IMG/VR virus record: IMGVR_UViG_3300044922_000409
Span: 1-64,000 of that record
Direction: 5' to 3' (one strand)
From: a virus
Length of the DNA: 64,000 bases
Each line of letters starts with the position of its first letter. Position 1 is the first letter of the stretch. Positions 10,489 through 18,961 of this stretch are shown in pieces. The position numbers and the translations under genes are program-made. The notes below the pieces were generated by a model that worked only from the letters and a program-made list of their open reading frames with translations, searched no databases and was not told the origin of the DNA.

Positions 10489-11379
10489 TTAGAAAAGCAT
10501 ACTAAGCAATAATGCTCTATTTTTAGCTACTAGTTCATCATTGACTGTGCTGTTTATAAAATATAATCCGCTATTACCTGCACCAATTGTAGCTGATGCA
10601 TAAATTTTTGTTTTGTTTGCAGTTGCGCTAGGTGCAGTTTTATTATCAAGTGTAAGTATTGCGTCAACTTCTAATTCTGATCCAGATAATGGAGTAACTG
10701 TATTAACATTAAAACCAGTCGATGTAAATGTTGCAACCGATGTACTACTTATCGACGCGGTAATAATCGATGACCCTGCTAGCATTTTAGCAGTAGTAGT
10801 ATGTAAATTATCAACATCAGCCATACCTGAAGTTGCAGCTACGTAACTAGTAATGTATTTACGATTTGGAATAGTGTTATCTGATCCAGCAACTACATTG
10901 GCGGCATACTGTGTTGCATCCATATTAGATATGGAAATTAATCCTGAAGTGGAATTTTGTAAGTCAACAGTTAAATTAACTAATGTACCAGTAATTGAAC
11001 TACAAGTTAACTTGCCAACCGACATGTTTGCTAGTGCTATGCTAAGTCCGTTATTACTAATAGTACGACAAATAAAGTTGCCATCGGCACCGGAGGGCGA
11101 GTCATCAAATACTATCTGGGCATCGTCGTATGTACCACGGTTAACATTTATGCCCGATACATAATTCAATGTTGAACTAATACCATTACCGATATTACCA
11201 TAATTTAATTGAATTAAATTATCAGTAATGTTTAAATTGGTTGAATTTACAGTAGTTGCAGTACCTTGCAGTACAAGAGCACCCGATACCGTAACCGTAT
11301 CAGCATTTAATAAAATTTGGCCAGTTGGTTTAACCTGTATTATGTAATCGCCAGTACTAACTTTTAATATTTTTGACAT
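10489..11379 (-). CDS. Fibre-like virion protein
   Basis: A 296-aa protein. Residues 30-75 contain VSGALVLQGTATTVNSTN followed by LNITDNLIQLNYGN, the same motif as TVNSSTLTVDDKNIELG in the 1476-aa fibre, a common feature of fibre proteins in aquatic T4-like phages. The C-terminal part (ASATIGAGNSGLYFINSTVNDELVAKNRALLLSML) ends in a helical-looking tail. It starts just after a terminator hairpin with AAGGATAATAT as ribosome site, so its transcription needs read-through or an unrecognised promoter. Likely fibre or fibre-associated. Confidence 0.7.
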   Translation of the reverse strand: MSKILKVSTGDYIIQVKPTGQILLNADTVTVSGALVLQGTATTVNSTNLNITDNLIQLNYGNIGNGISSTLNYVSGINVNRGTYDDAQIVFDDSPSGADGNFICRTISNNGLSIALANMSVGKLTCSSITGTLVNLTVDLQNSTSGLISISNMDATQYAANVVAGSDNTIPNRKYITSYVAATSGMADVDNLHTTTAKMLAGSSIITASISSTSVATFTSTGFNVNTVTPLSGSELEVDAILTLDNKTAPSATANKTKIYASATIGAGNSGLYFINSTVNDELVAKNRALLLSMLF

Positions 11380-11395
11380 ATATTATCCTTAAAAG

Positions 11396-11415
11396 GGAGG
11401 GCTAATTAGCCCTCC
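11396..11415 (-). terminator. Rho-independent terminator
   Basis: A perfect 10-bp inverted repeat (GGAGGGCTAA / TTAGCCCTCC) followed, on the minus strand, by CCTTTT. It lies between the 315-aa gene and the 296-aa gene and would attenuate late read-through into the fibre block. Confidence 0.75.
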
Positions 11416-11426
11416 ATTATGTAATA

Positions 11427-12374
11427 TTAACCGTTATCGATTTTCACAGTTGAATTTATAGTAGGCGTACCAAATGTCCATTGCACTGCTTGCGGAAATC
11501 CGTTAACTAACGGAAATTGTGTACCAGTGTTAGGAACTATTATAACTTTATGAGCAGTTAATTTAGTAACCCAGTATGTACCACCTACACTGTCAGTAGC
11601 GTTAATAGTCATATCACCAACTTGTGTAGCAATACTAGATTTTAATGTTGCAACAATAGGAGTTCCGCTTGTATCGGATGTGTTAATTTTATAACGATTT
11701 TTTGCAACTTGTTTAACAATATCAGCTTGTTTAACACCTGAACCGGTATATGCTTGGGCAATAATTGCAGGTTCTGGATTATCACCTGTTCCAACTGCAT
11801 TAGTATTTGCAACAGGTGTTGTCATTACAACAGTACCAACCACTACACCACCTGCATTGTTAGCAAGAGTTGTAGTCGGAACAGTAGTTGTATAACCAGA
11901 TCCAGTGTCTGTAATTAACACTTCTTTAGCACGGTATGTAAGTGTTAACACTACTCCTGCACCACTGCCACCAGTAGTAGTTGTTGATGTTAATGCTTGG
12001 AAACTACCACGAGATGCTCCAGTGCCTGTAAAGTTTACAGATGCTACTGCACTACCTGATAATGTAGCAACATACGCAGTTGCGGTGCCGCCCGAAGTTG
12101 TTATAGTAAGTAAATCACCAATCACATATGTACCGGTTTGTGTACCACTTACTGCAGCAGTCCACGCTTCAGATGTAATTGTTGCAGCAGGTACTACACC
12201 ACCTAACAAATTAGGTGTACCTGAAAACGAAATTGTTGGGCGTGAAGTATATGAACCAGCAGTTGTTACTGGTACGCTAGCTACGCCTTTACCGCCGATA
12301 CCATCATCAGCAGTTGTGCTTGTTGAACCGGTGTTACGGTTACCAAAATATTTTTTATTTAATGGACGTCCCAT
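11427..12374 (-). CDS. Virion structural protein (MGRPLNKKYFG type)
   Basis: A 315-aa protein starting MGRPLNKKYFGNRN, an N-terminus I recall from structural proteins of aquatic T4-like phages. Residues 30-60 and 150-165 show the GGxxVASVPVTTAGSYTSRPTISFSG / ITDTGSGYTT motifs, a GxGYxxxPxxxxxG pattern also found twice in the 4355-aa baseplate-associated protein. The C-terminal third (about 225-300, KQVAKNRYKINTSD...) looks like a separate compact domain. It has a strong AAAGGAG ribosome site and its own late promoter upstream, and it is followed by a terminator, so it is nearly a single-gene unit. The precise role is unknown. Confidence 0.75.
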   Translation of the reverse strand: MGRPLNKKYFGNRNTGSTSTTADDGIGGKGVASVPVTTAGSYTSRPTISFSGTPNLLGGVVPAATITSEAWTAAVSGTQTGTYVIGDLLTITTSGGTATAYVATLSGSAVASVNFTGTGASRGSFQALTSTTTTGGSGAGVVLTLTYRAKEVLITDTGSGYTTTVPTTTLANNAGGVVVGTVVMTTPVANTNAVGTGDNPEPAIIAQAYTGSGVKQADIVKQVAKNRYKINTSDTSGTPIVATLKSSIATQVGDMTINATDSVGGTYWVTKLTAHKVIIVPNTGTQFPLVNGFPQAVQWTFGTPTINSTVKIDNG

Positions 12375-12454
12375 TTGATTTCTCCTTTGACGTTTTATGT
12401 CATACGCAGCGGGTCACTGCATAAGGCCACAGTCGCGGCACTTATTTGACAAAG

Positions 12455-12461
12455 TATTTAT
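12455..12461 (-). promoter_or_regulatory. Late promoter (ATAAATA) for the 315-aa gene
   Basis: GGATAAATAC on the minus strand matches the T4 late -10 element core. It overlaps the stop region of the upstream gene and lies about 80 bp before the ATG at 12374, which has an AAAGGAG ribosome site. Confidence 0.6.
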
Positions 12462-13036
12462 CCATAGGTAATACGTATACCGATTTGTTTCACATATACC
12501 AAATCTCGATGAGGATAAACTTGATTGCTTCTAAAACTAAACACTATGCCAAACGACGGATCTGCTACATCTGCACTTGTTAATGTGTCTGCGCCCCACA
12601 TAAAGTCAGCTGCACCATAAATATTATAATTACCAATTATTGGTAACAACGGACTATTGTCGCCTGTATACATATTACTTTGTACAGGATCAACCGGACT
12701 GGCCTGATTATCACCTATTAATTCGTTGTTTAATATAAGTTGGATTAGTAAATCTTCAACTCTAGCTAATCGATTCATATCTAATAAAAATTCTATACCT
12801 AGTACCGGTAAATTAGGATCCGGTATATTAAGATTAGTGCACCATAACTCATTAGTATTACTGAGATATTTTTCCATCCATAATCCGCTAATGGTATACA
12901 GTGGATATTTAGTAACAGCTGGAGTATCTGCAGATATCATTGCAATGTCGTTCCATTCGATAGAATGTTCTTGTGCAACACTGTTAAATGTAGTAACTTG
13001 ATTAATTGTTGTAGGATTATAGAATTGAGTAGTCAT
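12458..13036 (-). CDS. Conserved virion structural protein, role unknown
   Basis: A 192-aa protein with a balanced amino-acid mix, unlike the Thr-rich fibres. Seen in the sequence: a Trp/Tyr-rich first half (SIEWNDIAMISADTP, GLWMEKYLSN), a leucine-rich helix (LLDMNRLARVEDLLIQLILNN, about residues 82-102) and a C-terminus ending in VKQIGIRITYG. It stands between the gp23 terminator and the 315-aa gene. The ATG is only 4 nt beyond an ATAAATA element, so a transcript from there would be leaderless. Position and composition suggest a minor head, neck or fibre-attachment protein. No named family is recognised. Confidence 0.7.
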   Translation of the reverse strand: MTTQFYNPTTINQVTTFNSVAQEHSIEWNDIAMISADTPAVTKYPLYTISGLWMEKYLSNTNELWCTNLNIPDPNLPVLGIEFLLDMNRLARVEDLLIQLILNNELIGDNQASPVDPVQSNMYTGDNSPLLPIIGNYNIYGAADFMWGADTLTSADVADPSFGIVFSFRSNQVYPHRDLVYVKQIGIRITYG

Positions 13037-13040
13037 GATG

Positions 13041-13047
13041 TATTTAT
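13041..13047 (-). promoter_or_regulatory. Late promoter abutting the 192-aa gene
   Basis: TGATAAATAC on the minus strand, directly after the gp23 terminator and only 4 nt before the ATG at 13036. With T4-like spacing the transcript would begin at or next to the ATG. Confidence 0.55.
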
Positions 13048-13050
13048 CAT

Positions 13051-13075
13051 AAAAAAGGGCTCCTAAGAGCCCTTT
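13051..13075 (-). terminator. Rho-independent terminator after gp23
   Basis: Hairpin AAAGGGCTC / GAGCCCTTT (9 bp, CTAA loop), with a run of T on the minus strand right after the stem. It lies 25 bp after the major capsid gene stop and is the expected end of the head operon. Confidence 0.85.
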
Positions 13076-13099
13076 ATATAAAATAAAGTTAAGTTTAAA

Positions 13100-14266
13100 T
13101 TAACTAAATCTAACGTTGCTGTTATTAATACCAACACGACCTAAATAATCAGCTGCATTACCTAAAGATGATGCAGTGTTAGAAAGTTCAACATAACCAT
13201 AACGTGTCATAAATGATACAACTGGTTCAAATGTTGATGGATCTAAAACAACGCCTGAAGACATCAAAGGAATGTAAGGGCAATAAAATGCAGGTGCATC
13301 TGATTCTGAACCACCTTTGTAGCCAATCAAAATTGATGTGCTGTCTTGTGCATAGCTGTTTACATAAACTTTTAATGAATTGTTTAAAGTACCTACAAAT
13401 TTTGTATTTGTTGGAGCTTCAAAAGTACCTTCAGTTGTACGAGCAAATGCTGAAGTTGTAGCTGATTGCAAAATTGTTAATGCAAATGGTGATACAACAG
13501 CATAGTTGCCAGCGCCACGACGTGTACGTTGTGCAATCAAGTTAGAAACACGATTAATTTGAACAGCTAATGCAGCATGTTCGTCACCTACGAATGTAGC
13601 TGTACCTGATACTGCAGCTTGATCATATGATAAAACATCTGAACCGGCTAATGTTAATAATGATTGGATAATTTCTTGATCAATCTCAGCAGTAATTTCT
13701 TGAGCCAAAGCAGCCATAATTTCTGCTTCAACGTCAATACCTTGTTGTGATTGTGCATCTTGTGCAGATTCAAATGTCCAACGAGCACTCAATTTACGAG
13801 TTTTCGCTTCAACAGTTTGTTTCAAGATTTGGATGCTCATTCTTTTTCCAGCTTGGCCTTCTAAAGTTGCTGTAGATGCAGCTTTAGCAGTAGCAGAATC
13901 ATTACCTGAATAAGCTTCTGCAATTTTGAATGGGCTCAATGCTTCTTCGCCTGCTAATACATTAGTACCGTTGTCTGCGTAACGTACACGCAAAGTATGG
14001 ATTTGACCAACAGGGCCAGTCATTGGTTGTACGCCAACTAATTCGTTAGCAATAACGGTTGGCATAACACGACGGATTACTGGTAAAATCACGCGGTTTA
14101 AAGTTGCAACGTTGCCAGCAGAGGTAGCACCAGCTGTTGGACTTTCAATCAAATACCGACGGGTATTTTCAAGGGTTACGCCCATTACTGATTTTTTTGT
14201 ACCTGACAAGCCTTCTAAAAGTGCTTGTTTAGTTTCTGCCCAACGGCCATTAAGTAGTTCTGACAT
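13100..14266 (-). CDS. 23: Major capsid protein gp23
   Basis: A 388-aa T4-type major capsid protein, shorter than T4 gp23 (521 aa) and nearer to the compact forms of aquatic T4-like phages. It forms the hexamers of the icosahedral head. Recognisable blocks: RRYLIESPTAGATSAG near residues 36-51, VILPVIRRVMPTVIANELVGVQPM (about 58-81), and the helical ITAEIDQEIIQSL region. The L-I-E at 39-41 fits the prohead protease rule (hydrophobic-X-Glu), so the N-terminal propeptide is probably cut after Glu41. The ribosome site AGGAGAATTTAA is strong. It lies downstream of gp22 and before a terminator, the T4 21-22-23 order. Confidence 0.95.
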   Translation of the reverse strand: MSELLNGRWAETKQALLEGLSGTKKSVMGVTLENTRRYLIESPTAGATSAGNVATLNRVILPVIRRVMPTVIANELVGVQPMTGPVGQIHTLRVRYADNGTNVLAGEEALSPFKIAEAYSGNDSATAKAASTATLEGQAGKRMSIQILKQTVEAKTRKLSARWTFESAQDAQSQQGIDVEAEIMAALAQEITAEIDQEIIQSLLTLAGSDVLSYDQAAVSGTATFVGDEHAALAVQINRVSNLIAQRTRRGAGNYAVVSPFALTILQSATTSAFARTTEGTFEAPTNTKFVGTLNNSLKVYVNSYAQDSTSILIGYKGGSESDAPAFYCPYIPLMSSGVVLDPSTFEPVVSFMTRYGYVELSNTASSLGNAADYLGRVGINNSNVRFS

Positions 14267-14283
14267 TTAAATTCTCCTAAATC

Positions 14284-15372
14284 TTATAGTCCAGCGAGGC
14301 GGCGGATATCGATAATGTTCGATTCATCTTCGCTGCTACGGGTGGTGTTGGAAATTTTATTTCCGGTTATTTCTTTAGCTTCAACAAGAGCCTGTCTTTT
14401 TTGTGGTGCTTTACCAGAAATTACAGCTGGTAAATATTTTTCAAAACTTTCATTAAGTTTTGAAGTTTTAACACTCGTCATCAATTCACCCATGATTGCA
14501 CGTTGCTCTGCATTAAGCGGAGATAACAATTCGTTCATGACTGCTTTTCTTTCTTGCGATTCTTTTAACATCGCAATTTCTGCTTGTTTGCTTTCTAATA
14601 TTCTTTCAGCTTTGATAACTGCGTGAGCAGCTTCATTGATGGCTAAATCTTTCATGTCTATGACTTTGAGCAATTTTGCAGTTTCTGACTTATCATTCAA
14701 GTAACTTGCTTGGTATTCAGAAGCAAATGCTTCAAATAATTTACGTCCAAAATCTGTGCGACGAGCTGATTCAATGTCTTCTTTAAGTGAAGTAATTTCA
14801 GACTGCAAAGTTTGTCCTACTACACTTTCGACCATTGTTGCTGCGCGTTGTACAAATTGTTGTTTTACTCGTTTAATTTCTTGACGACCTTCACGAACTA
14901 GACGAACTTTTGATTCGGCTAAATCCTGTTTGTCTTTATAAAACTCTGTAATTTCTTGAGCAAGAGCTTCTACTACGAAATGTTCCAATGTGCTAAATTT
15001 GTTAGCCATTGCCATTTGATCTTCATGCAACTCTTTAACTTCCGACGCTAATTGATGTGATACGAATTTATTCACAACTTTTGCACTTTCGGTCATTTTT
15101 CTAGCAAATTTAATTTTCATTTCTGCTAAATGTTTGCGATCATCAACAAATTCGCCAAGTTCACTAGCAAGTTGTTCAGAAATCATACGATCTACTGCTT
15201 CAACCATTGTGTTCTTGTCATGCTCGTATTTCTGAGCAAATTCTTCTCGTAGTTGTTGAGAAACTAATTCACGGTTTTCGACGATACGTCTTTCCCATGC
15301 GTTCTCAATTGACTCTTTGATCTCTTCCGAAACCACATTGTTTTCAAATAAAGTTTTTAATGCATCCAACAT
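14284..15372 (-). CDS. 22: Prohead core scaffold protein gp22
   Basis: A 362-aa, highly charged, almost entirely helical protein (Glu, Lys, Gln, Ala rich, no Cys), larger than T4 gp22 (269 aa). Heptad-like repeats (VVNKFVSHQLASEVKELHEDQ, LASELGEFVDDRKHLAEMK) suggest long coiled coils. It forms the internal core around which gp23 assembles and is later degraded by gp21; several hydrophobic-X-Glu sites are present. The C-terminus (RSSEDESNIIDIRRLAGL) ends in the short hydrophobic tail usual for scaffolds that touch the shell. It is preceded by AAAGGAG and sits between gp21 and gp23. Confidence 0.9.
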   Translation of the reverse strand: MLDALKTLFENNVVSEEIKESIENAWERRIVENRELVSQQLREEFAQKYEHDKNTMVEAVDRMISEQLASELGEFVDDRKHLAEMKIKFARKMTESAKVVNKFVSHQLASEVKELHEDQMAMANKFSTLEHFVVEALAQEITEFYKDKQDLAESKVRLVREGRQEIKRVKQQFVQRAATMVESVVGQTLQSEITSLKEDIESARRTDFGRKLFEAFASEYQASYLNDKSETAKLLKVIDMKDLAINEAAHAVIKAERILESKQAEIAMLKESQERKAVMNELLSPLNAEQRAIMGELMTSVKTSKLNESFEKYLPAVISGKAPQKRQALVEAKEITGNKISNTTRSSEDESNIIDIRRLAGL

Positions 15373-15386
15373 GTGATTCTCCTTTA

Positions 15387-16013
15387 CTATTGGAGTCCGT
15401 TTATTATATTTAATAAACTTTCTTTGAGGTATTTTTGCGCTTTTGGATCTCCTCTAACTTCTTCCGCTATGCGAAAGGAATTAAGACCACCTTTTGAATT
15501 CATCAGGTGTTCATAAATCGGTGTAGGGTAAGCTCCAGGCGCACTAGGTTGAGCTACCATATCGACTGTGATAATCTCAAAATCCGATACTTCACCATTA
15601 CCGCTATCGCTAACGTTGCCGGATCCGCGTGAACTAACTCCAAGCTTCACACCACTTTCTAACATAGTGCGAATAAGATGTCCCATTGGTGTAGGTAATA
15701 TTTTAAGTTTACCATAACCATTAGGACCTTCCATCCACATGTTAGTTATCATGTGTGACACTCGGTCTAAGTTTATTTTTAGATCATCTGGGTGATCTAC
15801 TTCTCCGAGAACCGAATAACCATTTTGAATCTGATCATTAAGGGTTTTAACCGCTTTACTGATCTCGCTCACAGGATATACACGTTGATTTGCATTACGG
15901 ATGCCACCTTGTATACAAATACCACTCATATACAAGTTCTTTCCTTCTTTCTCATCAGATTCAACGATCATTTGCGCTTCAGTGAAGCTAAGGTTTTCTC
16001 GGAGATGTAACAT
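15387..16013 (-). CDS. 21: Prohead core protease gp21
   Basis: A 208-aa serine protease of the T4 prohead protease family, which cleaves scaffold, core and capsid precursors during head maturation. Motifs visible: GGIRNANQRVYP (about 36-47), the His motif GEVDHPDD with His74, and the Ser motif GVKLGVSSRGSG with the nucleophile at Ser127 or Ser128. FEIITVDMVAQPSAPGAYP (145-163) is the conserved third block. The start gives a complete N-terminus. It overlaps or nearly touches the acidic gene upstream (3-bp gap) and precedes gp22, as in T4. Confidence 0.95.
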   Translation of the reverse strand: MLHLRENLSFTEAQMIVESDEKEGKNLYMSGICIQGGIRNANQRVYPVSEISKAVKTLNDQIQNGYSVLGEVDHPDDLKINLDRVSHMITNMWMEGPNGYGKLKILPTPMGHLIRTMLESGVKLGVSSRGSGNVSDSGNGEVSDFEIITVDMVAQPSAPGAYPTPIYEHLMNSKGGLNSFRIAEEVRGDPKAQKYLKESLLNIINGLQ

Positions 16014-16016
16014 AAT

Positions 16017-16847
16017 TTATTTTCTGCCTGGAATTAAACTTTTTGTGTTTGCAGCTTTTTCACTAGTGCCTTTTCTTTCAGTACCGTGACCTGCAGCTAC
16101 TTTTTGTAACTTAGGAGCTTTTGCGTTGCCGGGAACGTTTTGGTTTCCGCCATCCATTTTAGTTGTTGTAGGTTTTAACAAACCTTTTCCAGTGCCTTCG
16201 CCAGTTGCAGTGCCACCAAATTTAGGAGCTACACCGCCCATGTCGTTGTATTTGGCTTTATTAAACAAACTTGTGTTGTTATCGCCGTCATGACCGTGTT
16301 TTGGTAATGCAACTTTGTTTACATATTCAAACATGCTTTGGAATTCGTTTTCTTCTTTGCCAAACATAGGTGCTGCCGATTCTTCTTCGTCACCAAACAT
16401 GTTATCTTCTTCTTCGTCACTTCCAAACATGTCAGCATGTTCTGGTTCATCTTCTTCACCGGCTAACAATTGTTCAAATTCTGATTTTAATTCGTCTAAT
16501 GCATCTTCTAAATCCATTACGCGATCTTCAATATCGCCATCTTCTTCGTCACCGAACGAATCATCATCACCTCCGAACATGTCGTCGTCTTCTTCGTCGC
16601 CTTCTTCACTGTCGTCTGAATCATCTTCGTCGCTAGCAGAATCATCATCACCGAAGTCATCTTCATCTTCATCATCGCCAAATGTTGGTTCGTCTTCGTC
16701 ATCAGATTCAAATTCTTCTGCTAACAATTGTTCGTAAATTTCACGAGATTTTGCTACTACGATATTGTGAAAAATATCTTTTGCTGATTCATGATCTTCA
16801 TTGATCAACGCCTCAAGCATGGCTTCAAATTTGGTACGGTCAGTCAT
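16017..16847 (-). CDS. Acidic prohead-core-like protein
   Basis: A 276-aa protein. Residues 1-45 are ordinary helical sequence (MTDRTKFEAMLEALINEDHESAKDIF), residues 45-170 are an extreme Asp/Glu/Ser tract with recurrent MFG.DEE units (FGDDEDEDDFGDDD), and the last 100 residues are Lys/Gly-rich and flexible (FGGTATGEGTGKGLLKPTT). Position between portal gp20 and protease gp21 is that of the T4 internal core proteins gp67/gp68, and I infer an equivalent role: a scaffold or internal head component, perhaps proteolysed to acidic peptides. The N-terminal helix resembles that of cyanophage prohead core proteins. No direct homology to T4 gp67 is claimed. Confidence 0.7.
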   Translation of the reverse strand: MTDRTKFEAMLEALINEDHESAKDIFHNIVVAKSREIYEQLLAEEFESDDEDEPTFGDDEDEDDFGDDDSASDEDDSDDSEEGDEEDDDMFGGDDDSFGDEEDGDIEDRVMDLEDALDELKSEFEQLLAGEEDEPEHADMFGSDEEEDNMFGDEEESAAPMFGKEENEFQSMFEYVNKVALPKHGHDGDNNTSLFNKAKYNDMGGVAPKFGGTATGEGTGKGLLKPTTTKMDGGNQNVPGNAKAPKLQKVAAGHGTERKGTSEKAANTKSLIPGRK

Positions 16848-16892
16848 GTTAATCTCCTGTGATAATTATTTTTATACAAGGCTGTCTTATAT

Positions 16893-16919
16893 TTACACTA
16901 CTTATAACAATTAGTGTAA
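16893..16919. other. Inverted repeat between the 79-aa gene and the acidic gene
   Basis: TTACACTA and TAGTGTAA form an 8-bp stem with an 11-nt loop in the 104-bp gap upstream of the acidic gene. No T-run follows on either strand, so it is more likely a processing or regulatory hairpin than a terminator. Confidence 0.4.
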
Positions 16920-16951
16920 TATTAGGGGCAAAATGGTGTTTTTTGAATATT

Positions 16952-17191
16952 TTATACTGCCGGGGCAACCGGAGTTGAATACATTGTGTGAACAAATGAT
17001 AATTCAACTTCTTGTTCTAAAATATGAGCTTCACTGCTCTTACGTAGTTCATTTATTTGCCTAAGTGACAATCGTGTTTTACGAGAGTCTGATCGATGCA
17101 TTACCGATTTGTCATTTTCGGAATTATATCGCATATCATTTGCAACATGTCTTGTATTAGGGTCTATGTAAAAAAGTTCTCTGAGTATCAT
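16952..17191 (-). CDS. Conserved small head protein next to portal
   Basis: A 79-aa protein starting MILRELFYIDPNTR, with the motif DSRKTRLSLRQINELRKSSE at residues 34-53 and a hydrophobic C-terminal MYSTPVAPAV. I recall similar small proteins, beginning MILKELFYFD and carrying a D(S/T)RKTxLTL motif, between gp20 and gp21 in marine T4-like phages. That placement suggests a head-assembly or core role comparable to T4 gp67/gp68. The ATG lies 5 nt after a late ATAAATA element and no ribosome site is visible, so it may be read from a leaderless transcript. A later start at Met21 is possible but would cut off the conserved N-terminus. Confidence 0.75.
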   Translation of the reverse strand: MILRELFYIDPNTRHVANDMRYNSENDKSVMHRSDSRKTRLSLRQINELRKSSEAHILEQEVELSFVHTMYSTPVAPAV

Positions 17192-17196
17192 GAATA

Positions 17197-17203
17197 TATT
17201 TAT
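17197..17203 (-). promoter_or_regulatory. Late promoter abutting the 79-aa gene
   Basis: GGATAAATATATTC on the minus strand, at the very end of the portal gene, with 5 nt between the element and the ATG at 17191. It would give the capsid block (small protein, acidic core, gp21, gp22, gp23) its own late transcript. Confidence 0.6.
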
Positions 17204-18939
17204 CCCATTGGCGATGCAGCACCTGGCATCGGTGCTGCAGGCATACCGCCAGCGCCCATTCCCATATCTGCTCCCATTCCCATATCTGCAGGAACTGACA
17301 TATTGCCTGCAGCTCCCATATCACCTTCAATGCCTGCTGCAGATAATCCGGCACTACGAAGTTCTCCAGCAGAATCAGTATGAGTAGGTTGTCCTTTTCC
17401 TTGCTCTTCACCCCACAATCTTTCGTTTTCAGCAACCTCATCGTCATTTAAACCTAAGAATCGTTTAAGTGCAAATCGTTTACTCATATACGGAACTGCT
17501 TGTATAGTATTAAATGTGTTAATTCTTTCAGAATCTAGCCCTGCTTGACGCGCACTGGCGAAGTTCATCGGCGGATTAAATGCTAATTCAAATAAGTTAG
17601 CATCAATGTTAAGTCCTCTTGAGAACATATACATTTTAAATTCATTTGTAAACACTTCTGTGATTAAACTTTGAAGCCGTTCACAATATTTGTTAAACCG
17701 CAACTCCTGAATATATGCTGTTCCTACACGACCGTCATTAAAACTTGCTTGAGAATCGTCAGCACCAGTCGGTAAGTAACTGCTAGGAATACGTAAACCA
17801 CGGAATAACTTGTTTGTAAAGAATTTTAAATCGTCAATTTCACCTAAATTAGTTCCGCCAGGTAATGTATCAACTTTAGAACCGCGTCCTTCAGAAGTCT
17901 GTGGAAAGAAATAGTCCTCATTTATCGATAATGGGTTGTATGCGCTATCAATTACGTTCTGTCCTCCACCACTTTGACTAGGAATTCTACGCTGATGTAT
18001 CTCATTTTTAACTCTTTCTACAAATGCCATAGCTAAATGGCTAGGCATATTACCCACGTCGATATGGAATACACGTCTTTCTGGTGCTCTTTGAATTCGA
18101 TAAATTAATATAGCGTCTTCTAACAGTTCTTTTTGTTTATATACTTTAAAAATATGTTCCAATAAGCTATTACCAAATGGAAAATTGTTATCTAACCCTT
18201 CTGATAATGAAAGATGAACTACATGTTCAGCGTTAATTGCGTATTCTGTTTCAGCTAATCCGAATCTACTGCCGGAACTAGAACTAGGATATGGGCCAGA
18301 TGCACCTTTTTGAGCACCCGGTGCACCCATATAACCAGCACCGGATGTCATTCCGCCACCGGATTGTCTAGGATTAATGTTAGGAGTAATTTGCGTAGCA
18401 ATAAGATTTTCAAAATTCGGTGCTAAATCTTTAACAACATATTGTTCAGGTTTCTTGCCATTGCTCTCATTTACCATGATTTTAATAATTTTACTAGAAT
18501 CAACCCAGTGCCATTTTTGAGTTTCGGGGTCTCTAATAAAGAATGCATCACCATATTTGAAAACGTTTCGCACTATTCGAAAAATCTTAGTATCAAATTG
18601 CTGTAGTTTATTCCATTGCTGTAAATATTCACCTAAAATGCGCACTTCAGAATTAGTAGCTTTACTATTCCATCTAACTGTAAATGGACTTTTACCATCT
18701 TTTAATTTTTGTGTGCAAAACTCAGCTAAAATATCTAATGCTGCATTAATTTCAGGATCACTATCCATAACTTCATATTGTTGATATCGTTCAATACGAT
18801 TCGGACTACCTGTATATACATCAGGTAAGTAACTTGAGTAGTTTGTTCTAGCAGGTCCTGCTTTTGAATTCTGATCAAAACTTGAAGGCTTTGATTCATA
18901 ATCATTTTCAATAGGTGAAAAGTGTTTTCGCCATGACAT
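17200..18939 (-). CDS. 20: Portal vertex protein gp20
   Basis: A 579-aa T4-type portal protein, which forms the 12-fold ring at the head vertex, nucleates head assembly and is the DNA channel. Visible family blocks: RYQQYEVMDSDPEINAALDILAEFC (about 51-76), ILIYRIQRAPERRVFHIDVGNMP (about 277-300), and FFTNKLFRGLRIPSSYLP (about 373-390). The length is slightly above T4 (524 aa), with a Gly/Met/Ala-rich C-terminal tail (GNMSVPADMGMGADMGMGAGG) that looks disordered. Ribosome site AAAGGAATT. It lies 22 bp after the probable tape measure and shares its transcript. Confidence 0.95.
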   Translation of the reverse strand: MSWRKHFSPIENDYESKPSSFDQNSKAGPARTNYSSYLPDVYTGSPNRIERYQQYEVMDSDPEINAALDILAEFCTQKLKDGKSPFTVRWNSKATNSEVRILGEYLQQWNKLQQFDTKIFRIVRNVFKYGDAFFIRDPETQKWHWVDSSKIIKIMVNESNGKKPEQYVVKDLAPNFENLIATQITPNINPRQSGGGMTSGAGYMGAPGAQKGASGPYPSSSSGSRFGLAETEYAINAEHVVHLSLSEGLDNNFPFGNSLLEHIFKVYKQKELLEDAILIYRIQRAPERRVFHIDVGNMPSHLAMAFVERVKNEIHQRRIPSQSGGGQNVIDSAYNPLSINEDYFFPQTSEGRGSKVDTLPGGTNLGEIDDLKFFTNKLFRGLRIPSSYLPTGADDSQASFNDGRVGTAYIQELRFNKYCERLQSLITEVFTNEFKMYMFSRGLNIDANLFELAFNPPMNFASARQAGLDSERINTFNTIQAVPYMSKRFALKRFLGLNDDEVAENERLWGEEQGKGQPTHTDSAGELRSAGLSAAGIEGDMGAAGNMSVPADMGMGADMGMGAGGMPAAPMPGAASPMG

Positions 18940-18961
18940 ATTTTAAATTCCTTTATTATTG

